Below, piece by piece: positions 1 to 7,058 of a DNA stretch of 7,582 bases. Positions within the stretch are counted from its first letter, which is position 1. Each line of letters opens with the position of its first letter. A model generated the notes under the pieces. The model was not told where the DNA came from, did not search any database, and saw only the letters and a list, made by a program, of their open reading frames with translations. The stretch is from NCBI GenBank assembly GCA_021802745.1, contig JAJZRK010000154.1, positions 1 to 7,582 of the forward strand. The letters are read 5' to 3'. The position numbers and the translations under genes were made by a program. This stretch comes from a bacterium. Lineage in GTDB: Bacteria; Gemmatimonadota; Gemmatimonadetes; Gemmatimonadales; Gemmatimonadaceae.

Positions 1-1
1 T

Positions 2-874
2 GCGCTGCTGGCTGCCCAGGTCGGATCTCAGCGTCAGGACCACGTAAACGGCATCGTGTACGTGCGCGTGCTGCTCGACGATGGCTCGTTTGGTGAAGTG
101 CGGGTCACGCCGGCGGATCGCATCAATGCAGACGTCATCCCTGAGGTGACGAAGCTTGGTGGAGGTGCGTGGAAGTACCGGTTTCTGGTGCGGGTACGCG
201 CCGGCAGCACGCAGCGTCTGATGTTCTTCGAGGTGCCATGTCCGGAAAGCGCTGTCATCCACAACATCCAGGGTCTTGGGTTCACCGCGCGCGAAGGCAC
301 CTGGCACGCGGTGGCGCGGCAGCAACTCACGGGTGACCGATCGATCTGCGAGGCCACCGGACCGGAACTATCGCCCGGGGACTCGCTCGTGGTGACGTTT
401 GAGAGTGCGAACCTGCCGGGCTTTGATGCGCTACACGCCATCGGCGATGCCCCCGATGCGGTGTGGCCTTGCGGCGAATGTGCGAGTGACCCCAGGAACA
501 GGCCGGCACGCGCGGTCATCGATTCACTCGACGGTACCCGTGGCGGCTGGGCCGTGGTCCAGAGTCTGAGCCCACGGCGGCCGCCCAGCGCAGCGTCGAC
601 ACCGATCGAGACCTTGCATCTCCTGAACGGAGATCTCGCCTACGCCTGTGGGCCGCTCGCAGCCATCGGACCGTCCGGCATCTGTCAGAGTCTCCAGGCC
701 AAACTCAACGCGATGGACGCCTCCCTCACGCGCGGACAGGCATCGGCGACGGCCGGTGTGTTGGGCGCATTCGCGGCCGAACTCGACGCGCTTCGAGGAC
801 AGCATATCACGGCGTCGGCCTACGCCGTGCTGTCGGTGCTGACCACGCATCTGCGCGACCAGCTGTCGCCGTAG
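2..874 (+). CDS. Secreted/surface protein, 5'-truncated, with C-terminal FIMAH-like domain
   Basis: The frame is open from the left edge to a TAG at 872-874, so the true start lies outside the window. A GTG at 56 is the first possible internal start but is not supported over the edge: the in-window codons before it continue the protein (ALLAAQVGSQ...). The first ~200 residues after the GTG look like beta-rich extracellular sequence with scattered cysteines, including a PCGEC motif at 467-481, and I do not recognise a family for this part. The last ~65 residues (about 671-868) follow the pattern of the FIMAH domain: a 'SLxAKLxAMDASLxRGQ' helix, then an 'LGAFxAELDALRGQxI' helix, then a closing helix. 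This small helical module is typically found at the C-terminus of exported proteins. Export is inferred; the signal peptide is not visible. Confidence is high that it is a gene, moderate for FIMAH, low for function. Confidence 0.8.
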   Translation, partial: ALLAAQVGSQRQDHVNGIVYVRVLLDDGSFGEVRVTPADRINADVIPEVTKLGGGAWKYRFLVRVRAGSTQRLMFFEVPCPESAVIHNIQGLGFTAREGTWHAVARQQLTGDRSICEATGPELSPGDSLVVTFESANLPGFDALHAIGDAPDAVWPCGECASDPRNRPARAVIDSLDGTRGGWAVVQSLSPRRPPSAASTPIETLHLLNGDLAYACGPLAAIGPSGICQSLQAKLNAMDASLTRGQASATAGVLGAFAAELDALRGQHITASAYAVLSVLTTHLRDQLSP

Positions 875-1228
875 CGTGGTGCTCGAGAGGCTCTGGCGAC
901 CGGAAGGCCACTCGTTCGATACCTGGGTGGCTGTGCGCGACGGCAGCAGCCAAGATGTCGCAGCCGGCTTCGTGTGCCCCGGCGCATGTCGTCCAACCGG
1001 CGTCTCCGTCAGGTATTAACGGGCGAGCTCGTCGTTCGGTAGCGATTCAAAGTCCTCCTGCCCGTCACCGACCTCGCCGTGCAGCGCGCCGAACCGACGG
1101 CGCTCAGGGGCGGACAGATCTCGCACGACGATCTCCGGTCTGCCGGCAGACCCTGCAATGACCAATGACCTCGGCCGCGCTGTCCGGCCACCGAAGCAAT
1201 TGTGGCGTTACGGCGACTCGGGGAAGGC
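875..1228. other. Intergenic region, no convincing gene
   Basis: This gap of about 354 bases lies between two genes that converge on it. The only frame of note is a 47-codon one on the + strand, GTG at 876 to TAA at 1019 (VVLERLWRPEGHSFDTW...). It begins 2 bases after the upstream stop, in another frame, and about three quarters of its third positions are G or C. It could be a frame-shifted tail of the upstream gene, a relic, or chance. I found no hairpin followed by a T-run that would serve as a terminator for either flanking gene. A perfect palindrome at 1137-1152 is listed separately. Confidence 0.5.
1137..1152. repeat. Perfect 16-base palindrome
   Basis: GGTCTGCCGGCAGACC is identical to its own reverse complement, with no central spacer. 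It lies about 77 bases past the cysS stop (reading the minus strand) and is followed on the + strand by a short direct repeat, caatgaccaatgacc. No T-tract adjoins it, so it is not a standard intrinsic terminator. A dimeric-protein binding site or a cruciform-forming site is possible but unproven. Confidence 0.6.
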
Positions 1229-2641
1229 CTAGCGCACCTTCTTCCAGCGCGCGCCCTGCGGGGTGTCCTCGACCACTATCCCCTTTTCTTCCAAGGACTT
1301 GCGGATCACATCCGCCGCCGCAAAGTCCCGACGGCTCCGCGCCGCCTTTCGCGCCTCGAGCTGCCGCGACACCCAGGCCTCGAGCGACGCGTCCACGCCT
1401 TCCCGGTCGGGCACGATGTCGAGCACCGCATCGGCTCGGGCAAACGCTTCGCGCGCCGCGGCGAGCCCGGCGACGTCGCTGCCGCGCTTGTCGAGCTCGG
1501 CGTTGGCGTGGTTGATGAACACGAAGAGCGCCGCCTGCGCGCGCGGCGCATTGAGATCGTCGCGCAGCGCATCGTCGAACTCGGCGCGGAACGTCTCCGC
1601 CACCTCGGCGAGCTTTGGCGTGCCGCCTGACGCCGACGCCAGGCGCTCGGCAAAATCGCCCACGCGGCGCACCGCCTCCATGCTCGCCTCGAGCGCGACG
1701 CCCGACAGGTTGAGCTGCTTGCGGTAGTGCGTGGAGAACATCAGGTGCCGCACCGCCGCCGCGCTCACGTTCTGCGCGCGCAGGTCCTGCACCGTCGCGA
1801 CGTTCCCCACCCGCTTGGCCATCTTGCTGCCGTCGGTGAGCAGGAACTCGCCATGGCACCAGAAGCGCGCGAACGTCTTGCCGGTGGCCGCCTCGCTCTG
1901 CGCGATCTCGTCCTCGTGGTGCGGGAACTGCAGGTCGATGCCGCCGGTGTGGATGTCAATCGTCTCGCCGAGCAGGCTCATCGCCATCGCCGAGCACTCG
2001 AGGTGCCAGCCGGGGCGCCCGCGCCCCCACGGCGAATCCCACGCCGCGCCGCACGCCTCGTCGTCGGGAGTCGCCGCCTTCCAGAGCGCGAAGTCCTGCG
2101 CGTTTTCCTTGGCGTAATCGTCCTGCGCCACGCGCGCGCCGGTCTTGAGTTCCCGCGTGTCGAGCCGCGAGAGCCGCCCGTACCCCGGGAACTTGTCGAT
2201 GGCGAAATAGACCGACTTGTCCTCGGCCTGGTAGGCGATCCCCTTCTGCTCGAGGCGCCGCACGAGGTCCACCATCTCCACGATGAAATCGGTGGCGCGG
2301 GGGTAATGCTCGGCGGGCTCGATGCGCAGGTAGTCGCGATCGGCGATGAACATGCCGATGACCGGCTCGGTCACGTCGCGCACCGACTTCTTTTTCTCGG
2401 TGGCACGCCGGATGATCTTGTCGTCCACGTCCGTGAGGTTCATCACCTGGCGCACCTTGAAGCCGGCGTGCCGGAGCGCGCGGCGCATGAGGTCGGCCAT
2501 GAGGAACGTGCGGAAATTCCCGAGATGCGCGGGATTGTAGACCGTCGGACCGCACGCATACATCCGCACGGTCTCCCCGTCGGCCGGAACAAACGGCTCG
2601 ACGGAGCGCGACATCGAATTGTAGAGGCGGAACTCGGGCAT
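1229..2641 (-). CDS. cysS: Cysteinyl-tRNA synthetase
   Basis: Class I aminoacyl-tRNA synthetase that charges tRNA(Cys) with cysteine using ATP in the cytoplasm. The 470-residue length is normal for bacterial CysRS. Visible motifs in order: CGPTVY at 30-35, HIGH-type signature as HLGN at 39-42, GWHLECSAM at 211-219, FPHHEDE at 239-245 and the KMSKS-type loop as KMAKR at 273-277. By alignment with the known enzyme, the zinc ligands are C30, C216, H241 and E245, all present. The C-terminal part (from about 346, 'FRAEFDDALRDDLNAP') is the DALR-type helical domain, which separates it from the shorter mycothiol ligase MshC. The ATG at 2641 fits the usual N-terminus ('FRLYNS' shortly before the HIGH region). 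No strong Shine-Dalgarno is visible, and the start is 21 bases after the stop of the ABC-like gene, so it is probably co-transcribed with it. Confidence 0.97.
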   Translation of the reverse strand: MPEFRLYNSMSRSVEPFVPADGETVRMYACGPTVYNPAHLGNFRTFLMADLMRRALRHAGFKVRQVMNLTDVDDKIIRRATEKKKSVRDVTEPVIGMFIADRDYLRIEPAEHYPRATDFIVEMVDLVRRLEQKGIAYQAEDKSVYFAIDKFPGYGRLSRLDTRELKTGARVAQDDYAKENAQDFALWKAATPDDEACGAAWDSPWGRGRPGWHLECSAMAMSLLGETIDIHTGGIDLQFPHHEDEIAQSEAATGKTFARFWCHGEFLLTDGSKMAKRVGNVATVQDLRAQNVSAAAVRHLMFSTHYRKQLNLSGVALEASMEAVRRVGDFAERLASASGGTPKLAEVAETFRAEFDDALRDDLNAPRAQAALFVFINHANAELDKRGSDVAGLAAAREAFARADAVLDIVPDREGVDASLEAWVSRQLEARKAARSRRDFAAADVIRKSLEEKGIVVEDTPQGARWKKVR

Positions 2642-2662
2642 GCCCGAAAGCTAGCCGGAGGC

Positions 2663-3562
2663 CTAGGGTACCGTCCACCGTCCCGGCGGTTCGGTGACGA
2701 CGCGCGAGCGCAGGACGCGGATCCCCTCGGCGCGACAGAGCGCGAGCACCTCCTCGGCGGAGCGGTCGGCCAGCGGAACGCGCACGGCGCCGTCGCGACG
2801 GCAAGAGGCGGCGACATGCCGGCGGAGCCGGGCCGCGGCCACACGCGGCGCACCGACGGCGAGTTCGAGCGCGTCGCGCGGCGCGGCCGCGTGCGGATCC
2901 ACCCAGGCGACGATGCGCCCCGCGCGCAGCAGCGCGCCGCGGTGCGCGACCCCGGCCAGCACGCCAAGATCGGCGGCACCCACGAGCACGGCGATGCCGC
3001 TGGCCGCGACCACCTGCAGGGCGCGCCGCATCTCGCGGCGGGCGGCGGGATCGAGGCCGTCGAGCGCGCCGTCGAGCGCCACCAGCGCCGGCGCCCCCTG
3101 CAGCGCCGCCGCGATGGCGACGATGCGCTTCTCGACCGGCGGCAGCGTCCCCACGCGCACCGCCAGTTGATGGGCCATGCCGAGCCGGGCCGCCCAGAGG
3201 TCGGCGACGGCCACGCGGCTCGCCCCCTGAATCTCGCGCTGGACGGCGGCGAAGCGCAGCGCCTCACCGACGGTGAGGAACTCGTGCAGCAGCGCGTGCG
3301 ACGGCACGAAGGCGGCGAAGTGGGGCGGGCACTCGTCGGCGCCGCGCCACGTCACGCGGCCGGCGTCGGCGCGCAGCATGCCCGTTGCAATGCGCAGCAG
3401 CGTGCTCTTGCCGGCGCCGCTCGCCCCGGCGATGCCGACAATCTCCTCTTCGTGCACGTCGCCACTGACGCCGTCGAGGGCAACGATGCCGCCGCGCACG
3501 CCGGTAAACGCCGCGCCGTAGACCTTGCGGATGTTCTGGAACGAGACGACGGCGTGAGACAC
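2663..3562 (-). CDS. ABC transporter ATP-binding protein homologue with degenerate catalytic motifs
   Basis: A 299-residue protein with the layout of an ABC-2-type ATP-binding subunit: an N-terminal ATPase fold (about 4-225) and a C-terminal tail (about 240-299) like those of ABC-2 ATPases. From the GTG start, Walker A is intact (GASGAGKST, 46-54), as are the Walker B Asp (D164) and the D-loop GLD (169-171). The other motifs are lost: the Q-loop Gln is Ser (S88, in 'FVPSHALLHEFLTV'), the LSGGQ signature is LPPVE (140-144), the catalytic Glu after D164 is Gly (ALDGALDGLD), and the switch His is Ala (A197, in 'VGAADLG'). I chose the GTG at 3562 because GGAG (3570-3573) lies 7 bases upstream; an in-frame TTG at 3589 lacks such a site. 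No permease gene is present. ATP binding is plausible, while normal hydrolysis is doubtful. cysS follows 21 bases downstream. The transported substrate, if any, is unknown. Confidence 0.88.
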   Translation of the reverse strand: MSHAVVSFQNIRKVYGAAFTGVRGGIVALDGVSGDVHEEEIVGIAGASGAGKSTLLRIATGMLRADAGRVTWRGADECPPHFAAFVPSHALLHEFLTVGEALRFAAVQREIQGASRVAVADLWAARLGMAHQLAVRVGTLPPVEKRIVAIAAALQGAPALVALDGALDGLDPAARREMRRALQVVAASGIAVLVGAADLGVLAGVAHRGALLRAGRIVAWVDPHAAAPRDALELAVGAPRVAAARLRRHVAASCRRDGAVRVPLADRSAEEVLALCRAEGIRVLRSRVVTEPPGRWTVP

Positions 3563-3568
3563 GGGCGC

Positions 3569-3574
3569 ACTCCG
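3569..3574 (-). promoter_or_regulatory. Shine-Dalgarno deciding the ABC-like gene start
   Basis: On the minus strand GGAG (3573-3570) precedes the GTG at 3562 by 7 bases. The more upstream TTG (3589) has no purine-rich motif before it, so this site favours the shorter 299-residue protein. Confidence 0.6.
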
Positions 3575-3694
3575 CAGAAGTTGCGCCAAGTGTGCAGCGT
3601 CAGTCGCGGCGGTGTGTCACCAAATGCGCGCGGTCAGCATCGAAAGTGCGCAGTGCGGGGTCACTTGCGCAGCGGGCGACGGGCGCGACGACTT

Positions 3695-3809
3695 CTTACC
3701 ACGGATACCACGGAAACGGGGGGATTACACGGATCCCGCCCTTGCAGGGAACACCTCCCAACGGCAGGATCCGTGTTCCTCCGTCTGCGTCCGTGTGATC
3801 CGTGGTAAG
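3695..3809. repeat. Long imperfect hairpin element (best-preserved repeat copy)
   Basis: The outer arms CTTACCACGGAT (3695-3706) and ATCCGTGGTAAG (3798-3809) are perfect 12-base inverted repeats. Nested arms ACACGGATCC (3727-3736) and GGATCCGTGT (3767-3776) pair over 10 bases, and the sequence between the two arm sets is partly complementary. A 115-base nested stem should form in RNA or single-stranded DNA. It sits between two genes transcribed in the same direction, so it could terminate read-through or stabilise the 3' end of the propeller transcript; neither is shown. Confidence 0.75.
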
Positions 3810-4098
3810 CAGTCTGCTGTTTCGAGAATCCCGCTCAGAATCTCGCCTGGTGGGATGACTGCAACCGCGTACCACGGATTTCACCGAAACTGGCGGAGGA
3901 ACACGGATACGGCTTCTGGAGAACCCTCAGGAGAAGGATCTGCGTGAATCCGCCCGCTCCGTGTATTCCGCGGCAAGGCAGTTCGCCGTTTAGAGAACCG
4001 CTCTCAGACGCTTGAGTGGTGCGATGACTGCCACCGCATACCACGGATCTCACGGAGACTGGCGGAGCAGCACGGAGACGGCGTTGGAAGGACCCTAT
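3695..4098. repeat. Three tandem copies of a ~170-base repeat (third copy partial)
   Basis: Copies begin with TACCACGGAT at 3697, 3870 and 4039, giving spacings of 173 and 169 bases. The linkers match as well: GATGACTGC[A/C]ACCGC occurs at 3854-3868 and 4023-4037, just before copies 2 and 3. Copies 2 and 3 align well over their left parts (CGGAT[T/C]TCAC, ACTGGCGGAG, ACACGG or GCACGG, ACGGC), and similarity fades near 4098. The right arm is clear in copy 1 (ATCCGTGGTAAG), decayed in copy 2 (TTCCGCGGCAAG, 3966-3977) and absent from copy 3. The short CACGGA-containing motif recurs inside each copy. There is no transposase, so this looks like a non-coding, decaying palindromic repeat family. Confidence 0.85.
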
Positions 4099-4330
4099 CG
4101 TCAAGGTTCCATGGAGCTTGGCGAGACCGATGCCAAGAACGGGCAGCATTGCTAGCAGTATGGCCTGCTCAGAGGAAGAGGGGGGTGGCATCAGATACGG
4201 GTGCGGAGCGGTCACACCGCGCTACGAAATTCAAGGGCACATTCAGCCCTCCGGCGAGGACCTGGTTCACGATGCCGGCGTTGGCCGCGCACGAGTGACG
4301 AGCACCCTCGATTGCTTGCGCCTCCCAATT

Positions 4331-5653
4331 CTACCGGCGCACCGCCGCCGCGGACCCTTCGAGCGGGATCACGAGGCGTGGCGTGTATGCGTCGGTGTTG
4401 GGCGGCCCCAGTGCGCCCGTCTCGCCATAGCCCCAGCACCAGACACCGCCGCGCGCGCGCGCACAGGTGTGCAGCGTGCCTGTGGTGAGCAAGGTTGCGC
4501 CAGCGAGCGTGAGGCGCAGGGGGACACCACTCGCAGCAGGTCCGCACGTGCCATCATTGCAGGCCGGATTCCCGATACCGAGAAAACCACGGAAGTTGTT
4601 GCCCCAGCACCAAACGTCGCCGCCGGGCTCAATGGCGCAGTAGTGTGTCGCGCCCGCATCGACGACCATCGCGCGAAGTCCACCGACGACCGGCGCGAGC
4701 GTATCTGTCACGTTGATCTCGCTGACTCTGCCATTCCCAGTTTCACCCGCTGCGCCGACTCCCATGCACCAGACTCGGCTGTCCGACGCGGCGATGCTGC
4801 ACGCAGAGCTAAGCGTGCCCGCAGTTCGGCTCACGACGGGTTCGCCGGGCAACGGAGTTGGGGTCAGGCACGCCGTCCCGGTCCAGCGAAACCAGTATCG
4901 GTTCGTACACGAGCCGCTGAATGACGGCACGGCGATGACGCCGCCTGGATCCGAGCCCCAACAGTAGGGGTGCTGCGATCCGCGTTCGATGGCACACCAG
5001 CCATAAGAGTGGGACTCTATACGGGAGAAGGGTCGCTCCGAAGCCACCGGTGACGGAGTCGTCCGCGTCACGGAGTCTGTACTGGTGTGCCCCGTACCGA
5101 GGCCGCCGAAATCGCCTTCGCCCCAACAGGCAATACCGCCACTCGGTCGCAATCCACACATCGAGGCGAACCCAACTTTTACCTCGATGAAGCGATACCG
5201 CGTCCGCACCTTTACAAGCGGGCGAAGCGGTGAGGCTGCACACCATGCCAGTCCCTCCACATCGAGCAGACAGAATCCTCCGTAGCCAACCGAGTACGCG
5301 GCGGCGCTCAGCGTCGTACCCGAATCCGACATCGCCGCAACGTTCGTCACGGGCAAAGTGAGGTGGTCTGCGGACCCCCAGCAACGAAGCCGCACATCGA
5401 TTGCGAAACAGGTGAATGTCGCGTAATGGGAACCGAGCCACTCACCAGAGAATCGAGGCAGACTCACTGTGTCCAGAGGCGGAAGCGAGTCGACGGGCGG
5501 CGGTGGCACGGGCTTCGGATCTAGCAGGTCGCGATGGGGTCCGCACGCGCTGATCACCCAGGTCAGACAAAGTGCGGCTACTCGAGTTGAGCGTCGAGCC
5601 CCGACTCGCAGCATGGGCAACAGGCGCCCAACTCGGGAAGCGCGCTTCGGCAT
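4331..5653 (-). CDS. RCC1-like seven-bladed beta-propeller lipoprotein, cysteine-paired
   Basis: A 440-residue exported protein. The N-terminus is basic then hydrophobic and ends in the lipobox VISAC with the lipidated Cys at 37, followed by a Pro-rich linker (about 47-59). The rest contains seven repeats of the RCC1 type, recognised by a 'C-A-I ... G-x-V-W-C-W-G' pattern, at about 81-97, 127-143, 165-188, 219-238, 284-308, 338-361 and 396-418. Each carries two cysteines 9-13 residues apart, so one disulfide per blade is likely after export. The best repeats read YCAIEPGGDVWCWG and TCARARGGVWCWGYGETGALG. I chose the ATG at 5653, 4 bases after the stop of the protease gene; an upstream in-frame ATG at 5716 would overlap that gene by about 60 bases and bury the signal, while one at 5614 would give a shorter, 24-residue signal. 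A protein-binding or scaffold role is typical of such propellers; the partner here is unknown. Confidence 0.9.
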   Translation of the reverse strand: MPKRASRVGRLLPMLRVGARRSTRVAALCLTWVISACGPHRDLLDPKPVPPPPVDSLPPLDTVSLPRFSGEWLGSHYATFTCFAIDVRLRCWGSADHLTLPVTNVAAMSDSGTTLSAAAYSVGYGGFCLLDVEGLAWCAASPLRPLVKVRTRYRFIEVKVGFASMCGLRPSGGIACWGEGDFGGLGTGHTSTDSVTRTTPSPVASERPFSRIESHSYGWCAIERGSQHPYCWGSDPGGVIAVPSFSGSCTNRYWFRWTGTACLTPTPLPGEPVVSRTAGTLSSACSIAASDSRVWCMGVGAAGETGNGRVSEINVTDTLAPVVGGLRAMVVDAGATHYCAIEPGGDVWCWGNNFRGFLGIGNPACNDGTCGPAASGVPLRLTLAGATLLTTGTLHTCARARGGVWCWGYGETGALGPPNTDAYTPRLVIPLEGSAAAVRR

Positions 5654-5657
5654 CCGT

Positions 5658-7004
5658 CTAGTACACCAGAGCGTTGTAGACCCGCAGCAGGCCGTGGCCG
5701 TAGAGGGTGGCGTCACCCAGATACTGGGCAGTGGCGTTCAGTCGTGTACGAATATCCACGTTCGTCCAGCTCGCATTGCGAGACTTGAGTAGCGCCGCCG
5801 CCGCCGCGACGTGTGGCGACGAGACCGATGTTCCGTCCATGGTGCCAAGTGTTGCTGTCAGGTTTGCCGGATAGACGCTGGCGTTTGGCATCGCCGTGGA
5901 CACCACCGCCACTCCGGGAGCGGATAACTCCACCTTTGCGCCGTACGAACTAAAGGGCGCGTGCGCGTTGGTGCTGTCGATAGCCGCGACGGCGACCACT
6001 TCGGCAAGCGTCGCCGGATAGTCGACCGCGCCGCTCCAGTACCCGTTGTTCCCGGCCGCAGCGGCGAAGAACATGCCGCCATAATAGCCAACCGCAATCG
6101 CGTCGTTTACTGGTGTGCTCACCTGGTTCAGGTGGAAGCTGATGTTGACGGCAAAGACCCCGTTGACGCGCGCAACGTCGATGGCACATGCCACCTCCGC
6201 GGCAGAGACATTGGCCGTCTGGTACACCGTGACATCCGCGCTCCACAGACTAACGCCATAGGTGAGGCCCAGCACGTCCGTGCCGTTGGCGACGGCCGCG
6301 GCCACACCCGCGACACCCGTTCCGTGGCCTATCCCGTCCGAAACCGGCTCGGACTGGTCGATGCAGCGAAACTGAACAGCTGGCTGAAGATCCGAGTGGG
6401 GTCCAACGCCAGTATCGAGAATCAGCAGCTTGACTCCCTCACCCCGGGCCATGCTCCACGCCGCCGGACCCTGGACGCGCACGATGTTCCAAGGCACAAA
6501 CTCAGAGTCGAACCCTCCATACACGTCCGGCTCAACATAGTCGACTTGGGGCATTGCTCGCAGCGCGCGAATGACATCCAGCCGGCCTTCGGGCAACTTC
6601 ACGACGATAATCGGCAGGCCGTCGAAGACCCGCTCAATCTTCAGACCGACGGCGCGCAAGGTCTTGTCAGTTGCCAGCACGGTCGAACGTTGCGTGAAGA
6701 CCTGACCGCGTGCCGAGACACCGTCGGTGCTCCCCGGCTCCCGGATGCCGATGAGAACTCGCCCTCCGCGCTGCGCAATGGAAGCGGCGAGCTCTTGATC
6801 GGACATACCCTGCCAAGGTGTCTGCTTCCTCGGTGGATTCGCGAACTCCTCAAAGTCCATCGCTGCTCTGACCTGACGATTGCTCGTGGTGACATCAGCA
6901 ACGGACGCTGGAGCGGAGAGATCAGTACTACGGCAAGCGACGACCATCACCAACGCACCCAGAAGTGCGAAACGAGCGTGCGAAATACGGATGACGGATT
7001 TCAC
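5658..7004 (-). CDS. S8 family (subtilisin-like) serine protease lipoprotein
   Basis: A 448-residue secreted serine protease. The signal peptide (1-23) ends in a lipobox-like VVAC with Cys at 24, predicting attachment to a membrane facing the periplasm or exterior. Residues about 81-165 resemble an I9-type propeptide/inhibitor ('RVLIGIRE ... VDYVEPD'). The catalytic domain has all S8 signatures: D197 in LILDTGV, H227 in GIGHGTGVAG, oxyanion N319 in AAAAGNN and S393 in GTSVSSPHVA, so activity is expected. No C-terminal domain follows the catalytic domain. The GTG at 7004 is chosen because GGAGG lies 6 bases upstream and the signal peptide begins directly (MKSVIRISHARF). It is the first gene of a two-gene unit with the propeller lipoprotein and has its own promoter and structured leader. 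Its substrate is unknown. Confidence 0.96.
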   Translation of the reverse strand: MKSVIRISHARFALLGALVMVVACRSTDLSAPASVADVTTSNRQVRAAMDFEEFANPPRKQTPWQGMSDQELAASIAQRGGRVLIGIREPGSTDGVSARGQVFTQRSTVLATDKTLRAVGLKIERVFDGLPIIVVKLPEGRLDVIRALRAMPQVDYVEPDVYGGFDSEFVPWNIVRVQGPAAWSMARGEGVKLLILDTGVGPHSDLQPAVQFRCIDQSEPVSDGIGHGTGVAGVAAAVANGTDVLGLTYGVSLWSADVTVYQTANVSAAEVACAIDVARVNGVFAVNISFHLNQVSTPVNDAIAVGYYGGMFFAAAAGNNGYWSGAVDYPATLAEVVAVAAIDSTNAHAPFSSYGAKVELSAPGVAVVSTAMPNASVYPANLTATLGTMDGTSVSSPHVAAAAALLKSRNASWTNVDIRTRLNATAQYLGDATLYGHGLLRVYNALVY

Positions 7005-7010
7005 CTGTAG

Positions 7011-7015
7011 CCTCC
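7011..7015 (-). promoter_or_regulatory. Shine-Dalgarno of the S8 protease gene
   Basis: The minus strand reads GGAGG, then a 6-base spacer, then the GTG start at 7004. This is a near-ideal ribosome binding site and fixes the non-ATG start. Confidence 0.8.
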
Positions 7016-7023
7016 AAGAAAGT

Positions 7024-7042
7024 ACCCCAGAGCGACTGGGGT
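7024..7042 (-). promoter_or_regulatory. Leader stem-loop just upstream of the S8 ribosome binding site
   Basis: ACCCCAG (7024-7030) and CTGGGGT (7036-7042) form a perfect 7-base stem with a 5-base loop. On the transcript it is followed by ACTTTCTT and then the GGAGG site 8 bases later. The U-containing stretch is too weak for a confident terminator; it may be an attenuator, or a structure that keeps the ribosome site open or protects the 5' end. Confidence 0.5.
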
Positions 7043-7058
7043 CAGTTGGGTGGGTTAC

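Larger units (their letters stand above)
3563..4330. other. Intergenic region dominated by a repeat array
   Basis: This stretch of roughly 770 bases separates the end of the propeller lipoprotein gene from the start of the ABC-like gene, both on the minus strand. Its middle (about 3695-4098) is a three-copy tandem repeat. The part at 3590-3690 must hold the promoter of the ABC-like/cysS unit if that unit has its own, but I see no convincing -35/-10 pair; TGCGCAG occurs twice there. The part at 4099-4330 shows no gene or terminator I can support. Open frames across the array are by-products of the repeats. Confidence 0.6.

Noticed and set aside
1229..2641. Mycothiol ligase MshC rather than CysRS
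   Set aside because: The protein is of full CysRS length and includes the C-terminal DALR-type domain, which MshC lacks.
1727..3808. Very long + strand open frame (693 codons) opposite cysS and the ABC-like gene
   Set aside because: It is antisense to two genes with clear family motifs. Its Arg/His/Ala-rich composition is typical of a shadow frame in GC-rich DNA, and it runs into the repeat array.
3695..4098. CRISPR array
   Set aside because: The units are about 170 bases, similar along their whole length including the linkers, and diverged. There are no short identical repeats with unique spacers and no cas genes.
3835..4215. Minus-strand 126-codon frame with a hydrophobic segment near its N-terminus
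   Set aside because: More than half of it is the translated repeat array, and no ribosome site or family similarity is visible.
4118..4924. + strand open frame of 268 codons opposite the propeller gene
   Set aside because: It is antisense to the RCC1-like repeats, has no recognisable domain, and has low-complexity Arg/Ala/Asp content.
5654..5716. Upstream ATG start for the propeller lipoprotein
   Set aside because: It would overlap the protease gene and add about 21 residues with no signal-peptide character before a complete lipoprotein signal that starts at 5653.
5961..7010. + strand open frame of 349 codons opposite the S8 protease
   Set aside because: It mirrors a gene with a complete catalytic triad and an ideal ribosome binding site; the translation shows no domain.
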